A DNA stretch of 64,000 nucleotides from Agriotes lineatus (taxonomy: Eukaryota; Arthropoda; Insecta; Coleoptera; Elateridae): the NCBI GenBank assembly GCA_940337035.1, contig OW679202.1, forward strand, positions 18,575,200 to 18,639,199, written 5' to 3'. The notes beneath the pieces are model-generated. The model was not told the DNA's origin, made no database searches, and was given only the letters and a program-made list of their open reading frames with translations. Position 1 is the first letter of the stretch. Every line of letters starts with the position of its first letter. Of this stretch, positions 1 through 9,221 are shown one piece after another. Both the position numbers and the translations under genes were made by a program.

Positions 1-180
1 TTATACTAAAGGCTTAAAATGTACTTAGTAAATCTTTATCTACATATAGCATATAGTTACTTGTAATTTATCGTTTGTGAAATTTTTAAAAAATGTGCCT
101 AGTAGGTTATTATTTTTGGAAAGAAAATATGGAAAAAAAATTGTGCGAAGTTGATACACGAATATGTTGTCAACAAAGTA

Positions 181-213
<33 letters not shown>

Positions 214-440
214 ACTGTCAACACTGTTTAGAGATGTATGTTATTTGTTATATTATTATTATTATTCATTATGATGCTTTAATTACGAGTATGATTTTTA
301 ATATATGTAATTTAGGCAATGTATACATTACTTTTTTAACTTGGTTTTCTGGTATTGTGTTGATATTAATAATTATAAAACCAATAAATTCGTTTTTCTT
401 CAAACGGCAGTAAATATAGCATTATACTGCTGGATTGATG
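1..440. other. AT-rich non-coding stretch with a TA microsatellite
   Basis: No gene is supported. The stretch is AT-rich and holds a short (TA)n run near 187-212 and an ATT-rich run near 250-270. The open frame across it is low-complexity and matches nothing I know. Confidence 0.6.
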
Positions 441-880
441 ATGCTAAACTGTCACCTTATTGCTAAGCGGCAAATAATATTATCTGCCGCTCACAACTTT
501 ATCTGCCGCTCGTCAGCGGCAGATAATATTATCTGCCGCTGACGAGATCAAGTAATTTTCTTCGAATTTTGTTCACAAAGTTGTAAATAATTTGTTATAA
601 AAACGTTTGAAGAAAAAATACTATATGTTATTCGGAGCAAAAGTATTTTTATGTGGCTCAGCTGTACTTATCTGCCTCGCAAGCTCGACAGATAACCCGT
701 CCAGCCTCGCCACATAAAGTATAACTTTTGCTCCTAATAACATAATATACTATTATCCGCAAACGTCACAAAAGTGAAAACTTATATGTCTATTGACAAG
801 GTAAAAGTGTCACTTTATCTGCCGAAGCAGATAAAATAGCAACTTTTGCCTACTTTATCTGCCTAAACACATAAAATTGT
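440..880. repeat. Palindrome-rich foldback repeat cluster
   Basis: Positions 509-546 form a perfect 38-bp palindrome centred between 527 and 528, with core AGATAATATTATCT flanked by GCGGC/GCCGC and CTCGTCA/TGACGAG. The word TATCTGCC recurs across the region. A second, larger inverted repeat has imperfect arms at about 615-660 and 709-755 (matching GGAGCAAAAG and CTTTTGCTCC) around an inner hairpin near 668-697. A third small hairpin lies at 817-838. This looks like a foldback or MITE-type element; I could not define its ends or a target duplication. Confidence 0.65.
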
Positions 881-974
881 TGCTCTCTTTCTTTCTTTCT
901 ATGTTTGTTCGCTATCTCCTCCGAAGATACTGGACCGATTAAATTGTATGATGGCTTAAAATTTTGCTAATTTT

Positions 975-1580
975 TAGACTTAGATCGTAGGTCGGTTTTT
1001 ATTTTCAAAAAGAGTACGAAAAAGTTTTAATTTAAATAAATCCTGCAGCAGAGCGGAGCATCTGTCGCCGTGATTTATGGTGTGACAGCTGCTGCTGTGG
1101 CCGTGTGCTATTAGCTCGGGTGTTATATACAGAATTTGAACGACACCTTCTAATTTTTTTAGCATTTCCTTGCACCACTTGACGCGTGCTTGTTTTTGTT
1201 CTTCTTTCAAATTGTGAGGGATCCAACGACTACAAAGCTTCCGGACATGCAAATGATCGTGCAAAATCGTATGTATTTGTTTCGCCGCAATGCCTAAGGA
1301 TGGATCTATCTCACTATATGTCACATGCCGATCTGATAAAATCATTTCACGCACAGAATCGATATTTTTCGCGACAACAGAGGTGGATGGACGACCTTCG
1401 CGAAGATAGTCATCAAACGTTGGTCTTCTACGCTTGAATTCTGGGAACCATTTGTAAACCGTAGTTTTGGATGGTGGTTTAGCCCCAAATAACGAGTTTT
1501 TCTACACATTGCTGCGGTGTTAAACCGTATCGACATTCATAAAAGATCATCACTCGAAGATCACGATTCGAAATTTCCAT
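975..1580 (-). pseudogene. mariner transposase remnant, catalytic core deleted
   Basis: Reading down from an ATG at 1580, the frame begins MEISNRDLRVMIFYECR, the typical N-terminus of an insect mariner transposase, and stops after about 33 codons. After frame changes it resumes as the helix-turn-helix and linker region: RHVTYSEI, then SLGIAAKQIHTIL, then CSRWIPHNL and RVKWCKEMLKKL. The family normally continues into a D,D34D catalytic domain of about 200 residues. Here the sequence jumps from just after the WCKEML block to a short unrelated tail, so the catalytic aspartates are absent. It is a dead, internally deleted copy. Terminal inverted repeats and a TA duplication were not resolved. Confidence 0.8.
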
Positions 1581-1639
1581 TTTTCACACAATTAGTATTC
1601 TGTCAAATTCTGTTGAGACGAAACTGCTCGGTTTGAAAT

Positions 1640-3240
1640 CGAACTGTCAACTGAATTATAGATTAATAACGTAAAATTTTGCGAATATGACAATTGCAGG
1701 AAGCTGGCAATGCAAGGAGTACTCGATTCCGCGAACTTTAGCAATGTACCTCGTATAGTAGTGTAAAAAATAATATATGAACCACCGTTGAGAACACTAT
1801 TATATCGTGCACTTGTTTTCGTTAATTGAATTTTGATCATCATTGAATATCTTGTAGGTGCAACTCTTCTAAGATAAGCTCTAAACAGTTAGAACAAACT
1901 ACATGTAAATCTATAATTTAATTATTGTTTTAATAAATTTAGAAATGGAAGCTGAGTAATTATTTAAAAATAACTAATTTATTGCTTTTTATTGGTAATT
2001 TCACTAAGTCAACACCCTTTGTTGCAATTTTGAAAACATAAGCCATTCACAAAAACAAAACAAAAATTAATTCTGTCTTAGCTGAAAATTTCCGTAAATT
2101 TCTAATTTATATACAGGTAGCCGACTTCTACTAATAATATAGTAAGTTTCTGGTCAACAAATGTATTACAATGTTGTTTAAAAATAGAATACAAGTTTTC
2201 GATACACTATTACAGAAGATAATTAATTTTGTCATTGTAATTATACCGAACTGTTACTCAACTTATTTTTGCATAAACTAATCCGGGTCAGTTGTATATC
2301 AGGTAAAGTTAATGACCTGTCAATCACTTATAATCCTGAGGTAGTCAAGTTAGTGAATGTCATTTGGGTTGCCTGAATTTCGAATATATCCTCGAAACCT
2401 CCTCCATGTGAAATACTGAATCGACGATTTTGTATAGTTTTCTCACGATTCTAATTGTAAATAATTATTTAATAAAAATCCCTCTCGACTAGTTATTCTA
2501 AATTGCATTAACATTTTTACTTCGAGACAAAATTTTCAATTTGTTGGCGTAATTTTGTTATATCAACAAAACATTAAAAAGCAATTAATCTAAATATACG
2601 GTTATCTAATAACTATAGGAAAAAAATCATCTGGAAGTACCAATTATATTGCAATTACCAACATACTAAAGCAAAGAGAAATTTACTAAATTAATTCCTA
2701 TTCTTGTAATCGTGAGCAATAGTTTATCAATTTTGTGCTCTGATTCTCACAGTTCGCCGCGTCTGTCCTAAGAAGCCTTAAGGAATGGATTCTAAGATCT
2801 CCGTTCTTATATGTACGTATCTTTTTCCAATGGTTCCAAAGACATGTCTGTTAGATAATTATTTTTCAAATTTATATAAATTGTGATATACTTATTCAAA
2901 CAATTTCAACATAACACTTTCTGTCCATTTAAAAAGTAACAACAAAACGTAACTGGTATTTAAACACTTTGCCCTGCATTATGGAATGATTCAAGTTGAC
3001 AGACGAAGTTCACATGTTTTTCAAGTACGTTTCAACTCGGTCAAAAGGCTAGAACTGATTCATAATTGAACAAAAAATATAAATAGGTCAAACTTTTATT
3101 GAATCAAGTAAAGTTGATCAACTAAAACTGAAACAGTGGTTCACATGTTCAATTTTCGTTGATCAACTAAAAGACTGAGCTGCCAGAACACAGCATACGA
3201 CAAATAATCAAATAAGCCCTAGAACACAATGAATGTAAGT
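1640..3240. other. Unassigned AT-rich interval
   Basis: No supported gene or element. Short repeats of GTTGATCAACTAAAA occur near 3113 and 3158, which is not enough to name a family. Confidence 0.5.
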
Positions 3241-3252
3241 ACAAGCTTCATG

Positions 3253-3609
3253 CAAGGGCGTAGCCAGGATTTTATTTTGGGGGGTGCCGAACCAGGGGGA
3301 AAGGTTTATAAGGATGTAACAGATAGTAACTAAATTCAACTTCATTAGGATAAAAAAAAAACAAACAAGAGACAAAATAGAAAAAAAAATGAGTTTAATT
3401 ATTGCTTGGAACAGAACAGTTATTGTAATATAATTAATTGTATAGTTAAAGTTAAGATTGCTTTGATGGCATCAAAAACTGCAAGAGAACGAGCTTCCTG
3501 GGCACGCTCGCCATTACATCCAGTACTTGTTCTGGTGAAACACTGACATTTAATGCGAATTTCGGGGAGTGCTGGAGCACCTTCAGCACAACCCCTGGCT
3601 ACGCCATTG
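3253..3609. mobile_element. hAT-type MITE with perfect 8-bp target duplication
   Basis: The termini are inverted copies of CAANGGCGTAGCCAGG (CAAGGGCG at the left, CAATGGCG at the right). The element is flanked by identical 8-bp copies of GCTTCATG at 3245-3252 and 3610-3617. An 8-bp duplication and CA-starting termini fit the hAT superfamily. The 357-bp body has no transposase, so it is non-autonomous. Confidence 0.85.
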
Positions 3610-3836
3610 GCTTCATGCGTGGAAATTTACAATGTTGTACTTTATTCAATTATTGTAAAATACATACTAGGAGCAGCAAAAATGTAACTAAACTAGTGCT
3701 TCCATAAAAAATACTTGAGAGTTACTGCAAAATGTAAAAATCTGTAAAAGGTTTTACTCAGAACTTCTCTTGCAAGTAGACGTTGTGACACTAATAATAA
3801 TAGCCAACCCGTTTAATCCCACAGTTGGGTAAAGGC

Positions 3837-5348
3837 TTACCCCCTTGACTTCCGTTTATCTGTTGTCGCCAGCCACCATCTCGGCACTACTTGCTCTTCT
3901 AGCTCAGTACACCATCTTACTGTTGGCCTTCCTCTTTTCCTTTCTCCATCTTGTGGTATCCATTTTGTAACAGTATTTGTCCACCTACATTCAGCTAAAC
4001 GCCCGATGTGTCCGGCCCAATTCCACTTCAATAACCTGCACCTTAACACCAGATCCTCCACACCAGTTCTGCGTCTAATTTCCGATAGTTTCACTTTGTC
4101 CATTATTCGAATGTTCAACATCGCTGTTTCCGTTCTTGCTCGTGTCACTCTCAATTTTTCTCAAAGTTTCCTGTTTAGCTACCATGTTTGGCAACATATT
4201 AAACACTTTTTTCTTTAGAGTTAGAGGAATTTCGTTTTTAAGCACTTGTTTTAGACCCCAGAAGCTCTTCCAACCTAGGGTGATTCTTCTCTGTACTTCC
4301 TTCTCTGTCCAATTTTCAAAGGTTATAAGTTGATCCAGGTAGATAACTTCTTCCACATATCTGATTGTAGAGTTGTGAATTATTAGGTCATTTGCTTTTC
4401 TGTTTGACATTAATTGGGTTTTGTCATAGTTGATGTGTAGCTCTACTTTCTTACTCTAGCTGTTTAATTCCTCAATCATCTGCCCTAATGCTGTTCTGCT
4501 TTCAGCAAATAGAATTATGTCGTCTGCAAATCGCAAGTTTGTTAATCTTTTATTCTTGCGTTTTCTCAGTTTAGATTTTTAAACACTTCTTCTCTTATTA
4601 TATTTCTTTGGAACCCTCTGCTGTTTTAGAGCCTGTAGCATTGAATCATGGTTTATGCTATCAAACGCTTTGCTGTAGTCAATAAACGCTAGGTGTAGTG
4701 CTTTGTTAAGTTCTTGCTGTTTTTCTATGAGTTGATTTAGCGTTTGCAGATGATCAGTTGTTGAATAGCCACTTCTAAATTCGGCTTGTTCTATGGGTTG
4801 ATTTTGATCTAGCTTGCTTGTATTCTGTTTTTAATTATAGTCGTAAACAGTTTGCATACACACGGGGTCAAGCTAATTGGTCTGTAGTTCTGTATAAGTT
4901 CCTTTGTTCTGTTTTTGAATAAAAGTATTATTATTGATTTTTTCCACTGGGAAGGTATTTCTTTTGTTCTTAGGATTTTACTGAACAGTAGTAGTACGAG
5001 TGGTCTTATTTCCGGTGTTGCATTGTTAATTTGTTCGTTAGTTATACCGTCGCTTTCTAGAGCCTTCCTTTTTTAGTTTGTTTATGGCTGCTTCTAATTC
5101 TTCTTCTTGTATTTCTGACAGTTCGTTGTTCGACTCTTCTTCTCCTGCGATTTCTTGCTCTCTTCTTTCCTCTGGTTTATTTTCTGGATTTGTGACATAG
5201 AGTTTTTCATAATATTCTGTTGCCAGTGTTAAGATACTTTTTCTTTCTCTTTCTATCTTATTGCCGTTTTTAATGTAGGTCACCTAGTCATGGCCATTTG
5301 CTAGTTCTCTTTTCATTTTTTTGGTCGATCCCATTTCTTCTATTATAG
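3837..5348 (-). pseudogene. LINE-A ORF2, reverse transcriptase and C-terminal part
   Basis: Read downward from 5348, the linker before the reverse transcriptase comes first (MGSTKKMKRELANGHD, then LATEYYEKLYVTN and EIQEEELEAAINKLKK). Decayed polymerase blocks follow at about 4560-4900, including the segment that normally carries the AFDS motif. The thumb-like region VIYLDQLITFENW and RRITLGWKSFWGLK lies at about 4200-4350, and the C-terminal block LKWNWAGHIGRL and KRGRPTVRW at about 3840-4030. Stops and frameshifts separate the pieces. The fragment joins, across the Ty3/Gypsy insertion, to the minus-strand coding at 8007-8093. Confidence 0.8.
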
Positions 5349-5546
5349 TGTAACGACCTTGCACTAGGCAGCTGCAAGCCACCGCCGCCGGCAGACAGCC
5401 TTGAGTCATTCTTCCGGAGCTTTCGGGAAAACGCTCGAGGTCAAACACTCGCGAATATGCGTCATGCATGTGCCATAAAAGCGAGTAAAGCCTCGATTGT
5501 CCAAGAATGACTCATTCGTGATATAAATACGTGTCAGCAGGAATCG
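5349..5546 (+). repeat. Partial 5' LTR of the Ty3/Gypsy element
   Basis: Matches the first part of the 3' LTR at 7484, with a small indel and several substitutions, and breaks off at CAGGAATCG. Confidence 0.9.
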
Positions 5547-5548
5547 GT

Positions 5549-6482
5549 TATAGCCTGGAAGCGAGATGGCCGTCGACCTACCTGGCAGGAGGTCTCCGCC
5601 ACCAACCCAACGGTAAAGACCTATTGGGCGCAATGGGACTCCTTGCAGCTGGAAAACAAGGTCCTGACCAGAATCTTGGAAGACGAGGACGGTAGGGCAA
5701 CGAGATCACAATTGATGGTCCCAAGGAGTAGAGTGGCCGAGGTTCTGCGCCACCTGCATGATGGCTCCTCTGGGAGACACTTCAGATTGAAGAAGACGTT
5801 GCAGAAGGTCAGAGACCGGTTCTACTGGGCGAGCTGCAAAGATGATGTCCGAGAGTGGTGCCGGAGGTGCGAAGCCTGTGCTACAGGAAACGGACCGGTT
5901 GGTAGACGTAGAGCTCCGATGCGGCAGTACAACGTCGGTAGTCCGTTCGAGAGAATAGCCATCGAAATCGCTGGACCATTCCCCGAAACCGAATCGGGAA
6001 ATAAATACATCCTGGTGTGCATGGACTACTTCACCAAGTGGCCCGAAGCGTATGCCCTTCCGAATCAAGAGGCCGGTACTGTCGCTGATGTTCTGGTGAA
6101 GAAGTGCTTCAGCCGTTTTGGAGTCTCCCTGGAGTTACATTCCGACCAGGGCCGGAATTTCGAGTCTGGACTGTTCCAGAACGTTTGCAAGCTGCTGGGG
6201 ATACACAAGACCCGGACCACTGCCCTCCATCCTCAATCGGACGGCATGGTGGAAAGGATGAACCGAACAATAGGAAAGCATCTGTTCAAGGTGGTTTCCG
6301 AACATCAGCGTGACTGGGACCAGTACATTCACCTGTTCCTAATGGCCTACCGATCGGCAGTACAAGAGACAACCAACCACACCCCAGCCACGGTACTCTT
6401 TGGACGCGAGCTGCGATTGCCATGTGACCTCAAATTTGGAAGAAAGCCTGGCGAAGAAACGGCCGGCGAGGCTACGTGGGGA
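5549..6482 (+). pseudogene. Ty3/Gypsy integrase (zinc-binding and catalytic domains)
   Basis: The retroelement integrase inserts cDNA into the genome. The open frame has no genuine start here because the deletion truncated pol. It opens with TYWAQWDSLQLENKV. The HHCC zinc finger follows, with HLHDGSSGRHF and CRRCEAC. The catalytic core shows the DDE residues: D in CMDYFTKWPEAY, D in HSDQGRNFES, and E in MVERMNRTI. Further conserved text is WDQYIHLFLMAYRSAVQ and ATVLFGREL. A frameshift around 6470-6480 ends this frame, and the C-terminal domain continues in another frame from 6476. The sequence is noticeably more GC-rich than its surroundings, as are the rest of the element's internal genes. 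Confidence 0.92.
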
Positions 6483-6916
6483 ACCTGAAGAAGAGGATGG
6501 AAAAGATCCACGACGCCGTACGTCGAAACATTCAAGGTGCCAGCGACCGAATGAAAGACCAATATGATGCCCGCGCTGAGGCTAGTGGTTTCCAGCCTGG
6601 CGATTTGGTATGGCTTCATAACCCCCAGAGGCGTCGTGGTCTCTCCCCCAAGCTCCAAAGGAACTGGGAAGGCCCCTACACTGTAGTTTCTCGACTGAAT
6701 GACGTGGTATACCGAATCCAGAAACCTCCTCGAGGAAAGTGCAGGGTGGTGCACTTCAATCGGTTGGCCCTATATGCCGGAACCAATGAGGAAGTGGAGG
6801 CTGTCACGGAGCAACCCCTGAGACAACTAGGGACCGGAGGAACCTCCTTCCAGGAGTTTATGGCCGCTTATGGGGGTACGAAGACTGCGCGATTTGGAGT
6901 CACTACAGAGGTGTAG
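6476..6916 (+). pseudogene. Integrase C-terminal region (GPY-type module)
   Basis: Continues the integrase after the frameshift. It shows KKRMEKIHDAVRRN, then DQYDARAEASGFQPGDLVWL, and the NWEGPYTVVSRLNDVVYRI block typical of the Gypsy GPY module, then VVHFNRLALYAG. The tail (TGGTSFQEFMAAYGG) links in the same frame, across a TAG at 6914-6916, to the macrodomain downstream. In an intact copy this would probably be one polyprotein. Confidence 0.88.
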
Positions 6917-7340
6917 CATGACCTGTTCGACACCCTGCGGCAGTATTCCCTGGCACACTGCGTCGCCCAGGACCTCCGGATGTCTAGGGGGATCGCCGCT
7001 GCCTTCCGGGAGAAGTTTGGCCGGTTAGACCAGCTGCGAGAGCAGGCACCTCAGGTTGGCAGAACTTTGCAGCTGAAATAAGGCAACAGCTCCATTTATT
7101 ACCTGGTGACGAAAAGGTTGTCTTACGAAAAATCTAGTTACCAGGAGCTCTGGTCTGCTCTTTTGGACCTTAAGGAGCAGATGGTGAAGAGCGGCGAAAC
7201 CCGGCTAGCGGTGCCGAAATTAGGATGCGGCATGGATTCGTAGGACTGGAGGGTCGTACGCAGCATGCTGGGAGTAGTCTTCGACCGGACCGGCATCCAG
7301 ATCGAAGTCTGCTGTTGCAGCCCGTTGCGAAGCATTGAGC
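6917..7340 (+). pseudogene. TARG1/OARD1-like macrodomain in a Ty3/Gypsy element
   Basis: The frame directly after the TAG at 6914-6916 reads HDLFDTLRQYSLAHCVAQDL, RMSRGIAAAFREKFG, IYYLVTKRLSYEKSSYQELW, LAVPKLGCGMD and DWRVVRSMLGVVF. This is the layout of the TARG1/OARD1 class of macrodomain, which removes ADP-ribose from protein acidic residues. The two residues known to act in human TARG1, a lysine after the IYYL strand and an aspartate in GCGLD, have counterparts here: lysine codon 7112-7114 and aspartate codon 7235-7237. Two in-frame stops (TAA 7079-7081, TAG 7241-7243) show that this copy is dead. That active copies make a working hydrolase is inference. Confidence 0.85.
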
Positions 7341-7654
7341 CCACTGTGGACTGTTACTTCTTCAACCAGTCCGTGTGCAAGAAAGGCACCGCCTGTAAAT
7401 ACCGTCATCAAATTCCCACAAGAGCGAGTGACAGGCACCCGACGCAACTCGTTCTGGGACAGAACGACCTAAGGCGGGGGCAGTGTAACGACCTTGCACT
7501 AGGCAGCTGCAAGCCACCGCCGCCGGCAGACAGCCTTGGGACGAATGAGTCATTGTTCCGGAGCTTTCGGAAACGCGCTCGAGGTCAAACACTCGCGAAT
7601 ATGCGTCATGCATGTGCCAGAAAAGCGAGTAAAGCCTCGATTGTCCAAGAATGA
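7341..7654 (+). pseudogene. CCCH zinc finger tail of the retroelement polyprotein
   Basis: In the same frame as the macrodomain, the sequence DCYFFNQSVCKKGTACKYRH gives cysteine and histidine spacing C-x7-C-x5-C-x3-H, a CCCH finger often used to bind RNA. The frame then runs through the polypurine tract and into the 3' LTR, stopping at 7652-7654. The real C-terminus in an active copy may lie in the LTR or earlier. The first ~25 residues overlap the end of the macrodomain fold (TGIQIEVCCC is just upstream). Confidence 0.75.
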
Positions 7655-8002
7655 GTCATTCGTGATATAAATACGTGTCAGCAGGAATCGACAGATGAGT
7701 TTCGAATTCAGCATCAGAGCGCCGAGCTCCCACATAAATAAAAACGCGTGAACATATAAATAATAGAAATAAATAACCATATATAATCGTTAGTGTTAAG
7801 AGTGAAATAATTAATTGCTGTTTAACCGATGTACTAATAAATAAATGTATCGATAGAAATAGTTCGCAGTTTTAGTAATTTGTAATCTGCTTGATAATTC
7901 TCGTGTGCTTGTAAATAATAATAATTAATCGTTGCAAATAAATGTTTAATGCAAGAAGCGTCGTTATAATTTTTAAATAGCCCGAACGTTAAAAACGTAA
8001 CA
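7484..8002 (+). repeat. 3' LTR of the Ty3/Gypsy element
   Basis: A 519-bp LTR beginning TGTAACGACC and ending GTAACA. The first ~198 bp match the truncated 5' LTR. It is followed directly by the ATAG target duplication. Confidence 0.9.
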
Positions 8003-8006
8003 ATAG

Positions 8007-8093
8007 TTTCTATTTTTTCTTGTCCCAGTTTCTGATATTTTTTCTTATTTTGCACTTTATTAATTTATTTAGTTTGCAGTATTCTATTTTATT
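8007..8093 (-). pseudogene. LINE-A ORF2 linker segment between two insertions
   Basis: Read downward, this short piece encodes NKIEYCKLNKLIKCKIRKN and then, after a shift, GQEKIETI. It joins LINE-A coding above 12413 (which ends in GILNKIE) to coding below 5345 (which begins IEEMGST), showing that both neighbours inserted into the same LINE. Confidence 0.85.
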
Positions 8094-8436
8094 GGCCTAC
8101 CTGTGTGTAAATAGGTGAAACAGTTGTTCTGAAATTACATCCAAAATTTCTGGGTCATTCAAGCAAACTATTTCGCCAGTTGAGGGAGGTTGTTAACGGA
8201 GATTACAAGGAACCTACTGAGATATAAATTATAATTGCAGAGAAGCAGGTCAGATTAGAAACTTAAGCTAAATACTGTAACCTTACTTTTAAGTTGATAA
8301 GAGATAATCGCAAATACTGGGCGGTTTTCAAATTGAATAGGATAGGCAACACATCTTACGAAAAATAGTATAGAGGGTTGCACACGTGTAGGAGCAGAGT
8401 GTAAATTAGTAAATTAGCATATCAGTGCTTATAAGT

Positions 8437-9198
8437 ATGGATGATGATTACGAGTACTCTTCAGATGATGGAAGGAAAAGGCGGATGCTTGAGGCATGTG
8501 GAGAGGCGTTCGATAAATCCAAGAAGACAAGAAGAACGTCACCGAAAACACCAAAAAATGATGATAAACTAGATTTGATTTTGAAAATGATGCAGGATGT
8601 CAAAATAGAGGTAAAGCAAATTAGAGCCGAACAAATAAACTACAAGGAAGAAATGAAACAAATCAGATTGGAAAATGCAAACCTAAAGAAAGAAAATGAT
8701 ATCGTCAGAAAAGAAAATGCAGAAATAAAAAAAGAGTTAATGGAAGTTAAGTTCAGTTTAGAAGGGATAGAAAAGGAAAAAAGAAAAAATAACGTAGTGA
8801 TAAACGGTTTGAAGATAGACACGCATGACGCAGGAATATTAAAAGTAGCAGTAGAAAACTTTGTTAAAGAACACTTAGAAGTAGATGTTGTAGTCAAGAA
8901 AGCATATAAAATTGGCGAAAGAAGCTGTTTAATAAAACTGGAAAATGAAATTGAGAAGCAGAAAATCATGGAAAATAAATCAAAGCTAAGACAAATTACA
9001 ATGGAAAAAATATACATAAATAACGATTTGACAAAGCAAGAAAGAGAAAACCTAAAACAAATAAGAAAGGTAGCAACTGAAGAAAGAAAAAATGGCAAAG
9101 TGGTTAAAATTGGATACAATAAGATCACAATAGATGGAAAAATGTGGAAATGGGATAGCAGAGCAAATAACTTAGTGGAAAGCAATTCAAAAAACTAA
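8437..9198 (+). CDS. LINE-B ORF1 protein (coiled coil, RNA-binding type)
   Basis: The 253-residue protein starts at the ATG at 8437 (MDDDYEYSSDDGRKRRM); an upstream in-frame GTG is unlikely in an animal. The N-terminus is charged. A long coiled coil follows at about residues 45-125, rich in EN and KK heptads. The C-terminal half has NNVVINGLKID, KKAYKIGERS, IYINNDLTKQERENL and KVVKIGYNKI, a pattern shared by ORF1 proteins of this LINE group, including LINE-C and LINE-E here. By analogy with LINE ORF1 proteins it would form trimers and bind element RNA as a chaperone; that role is inferred. It ends 23 bp before ORF2. Confidence 0.85.
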   Translation: MDDDYEYSSDDGRKRRMLEACGEAFDKSKKTRRTSPKTPKNDDKLDLILKMMQDVKIEVKQIRAEQINYKEEMKQIRLENANLKKENDIVRKENAEIKKELMEVKFSLEGIEKEKRKNNVVINGLKIDTHDAGILKVAVENFVKEHLEVDVVVKKAYKIGERSCLIKLENEIEKQKIMENKSKLRQITMEKIYINNDLTKQERENLKQIRKVATEERKNGKVVKIGYNKITIDGKMWKWDSRANNLVESNSKN

Positions 9199-9221
9199 TA
9201 AATAATAAGAAGAATGGACAC

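Larger units (their letters stand above)
5349..8002 (+). mobile_element. Ty3/Gypsy LTR retrotransposon, internally deleted, with macrodomain
   Basis: The element starts TGTAACGACC and ends ACGTAACA and is flanked by the 4-bp duplication ATAG (5345-5348 and 8003-8006). The 5' LTR survives only as its first ~198 bp (5349-5546). A deletion then removes the rest of that LTR, gag, protease, reverse transcriptase and RNase H, and joins directly to the start of the integrase region. The internal part holds integrase, a macrodomain and a CCCH zinc finger, and a purine-rich AAGGCGGGGG tract stands just before the 3' LTR. It sits inside LINE-A ORF2. Confidence 0.9.

Noticed and set aside
93..413. Open frame of about 106 codons near the left edge
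   Set aside because: Built from a TA microsatellite and ATT-rich sequence; low-complexity product with no motif.
8425..8436. GTG start for LINE-B ORF1
   Set aside because: Animal translation normally starts at ATG; the ATG at 8437 fits the family N-terminus better.
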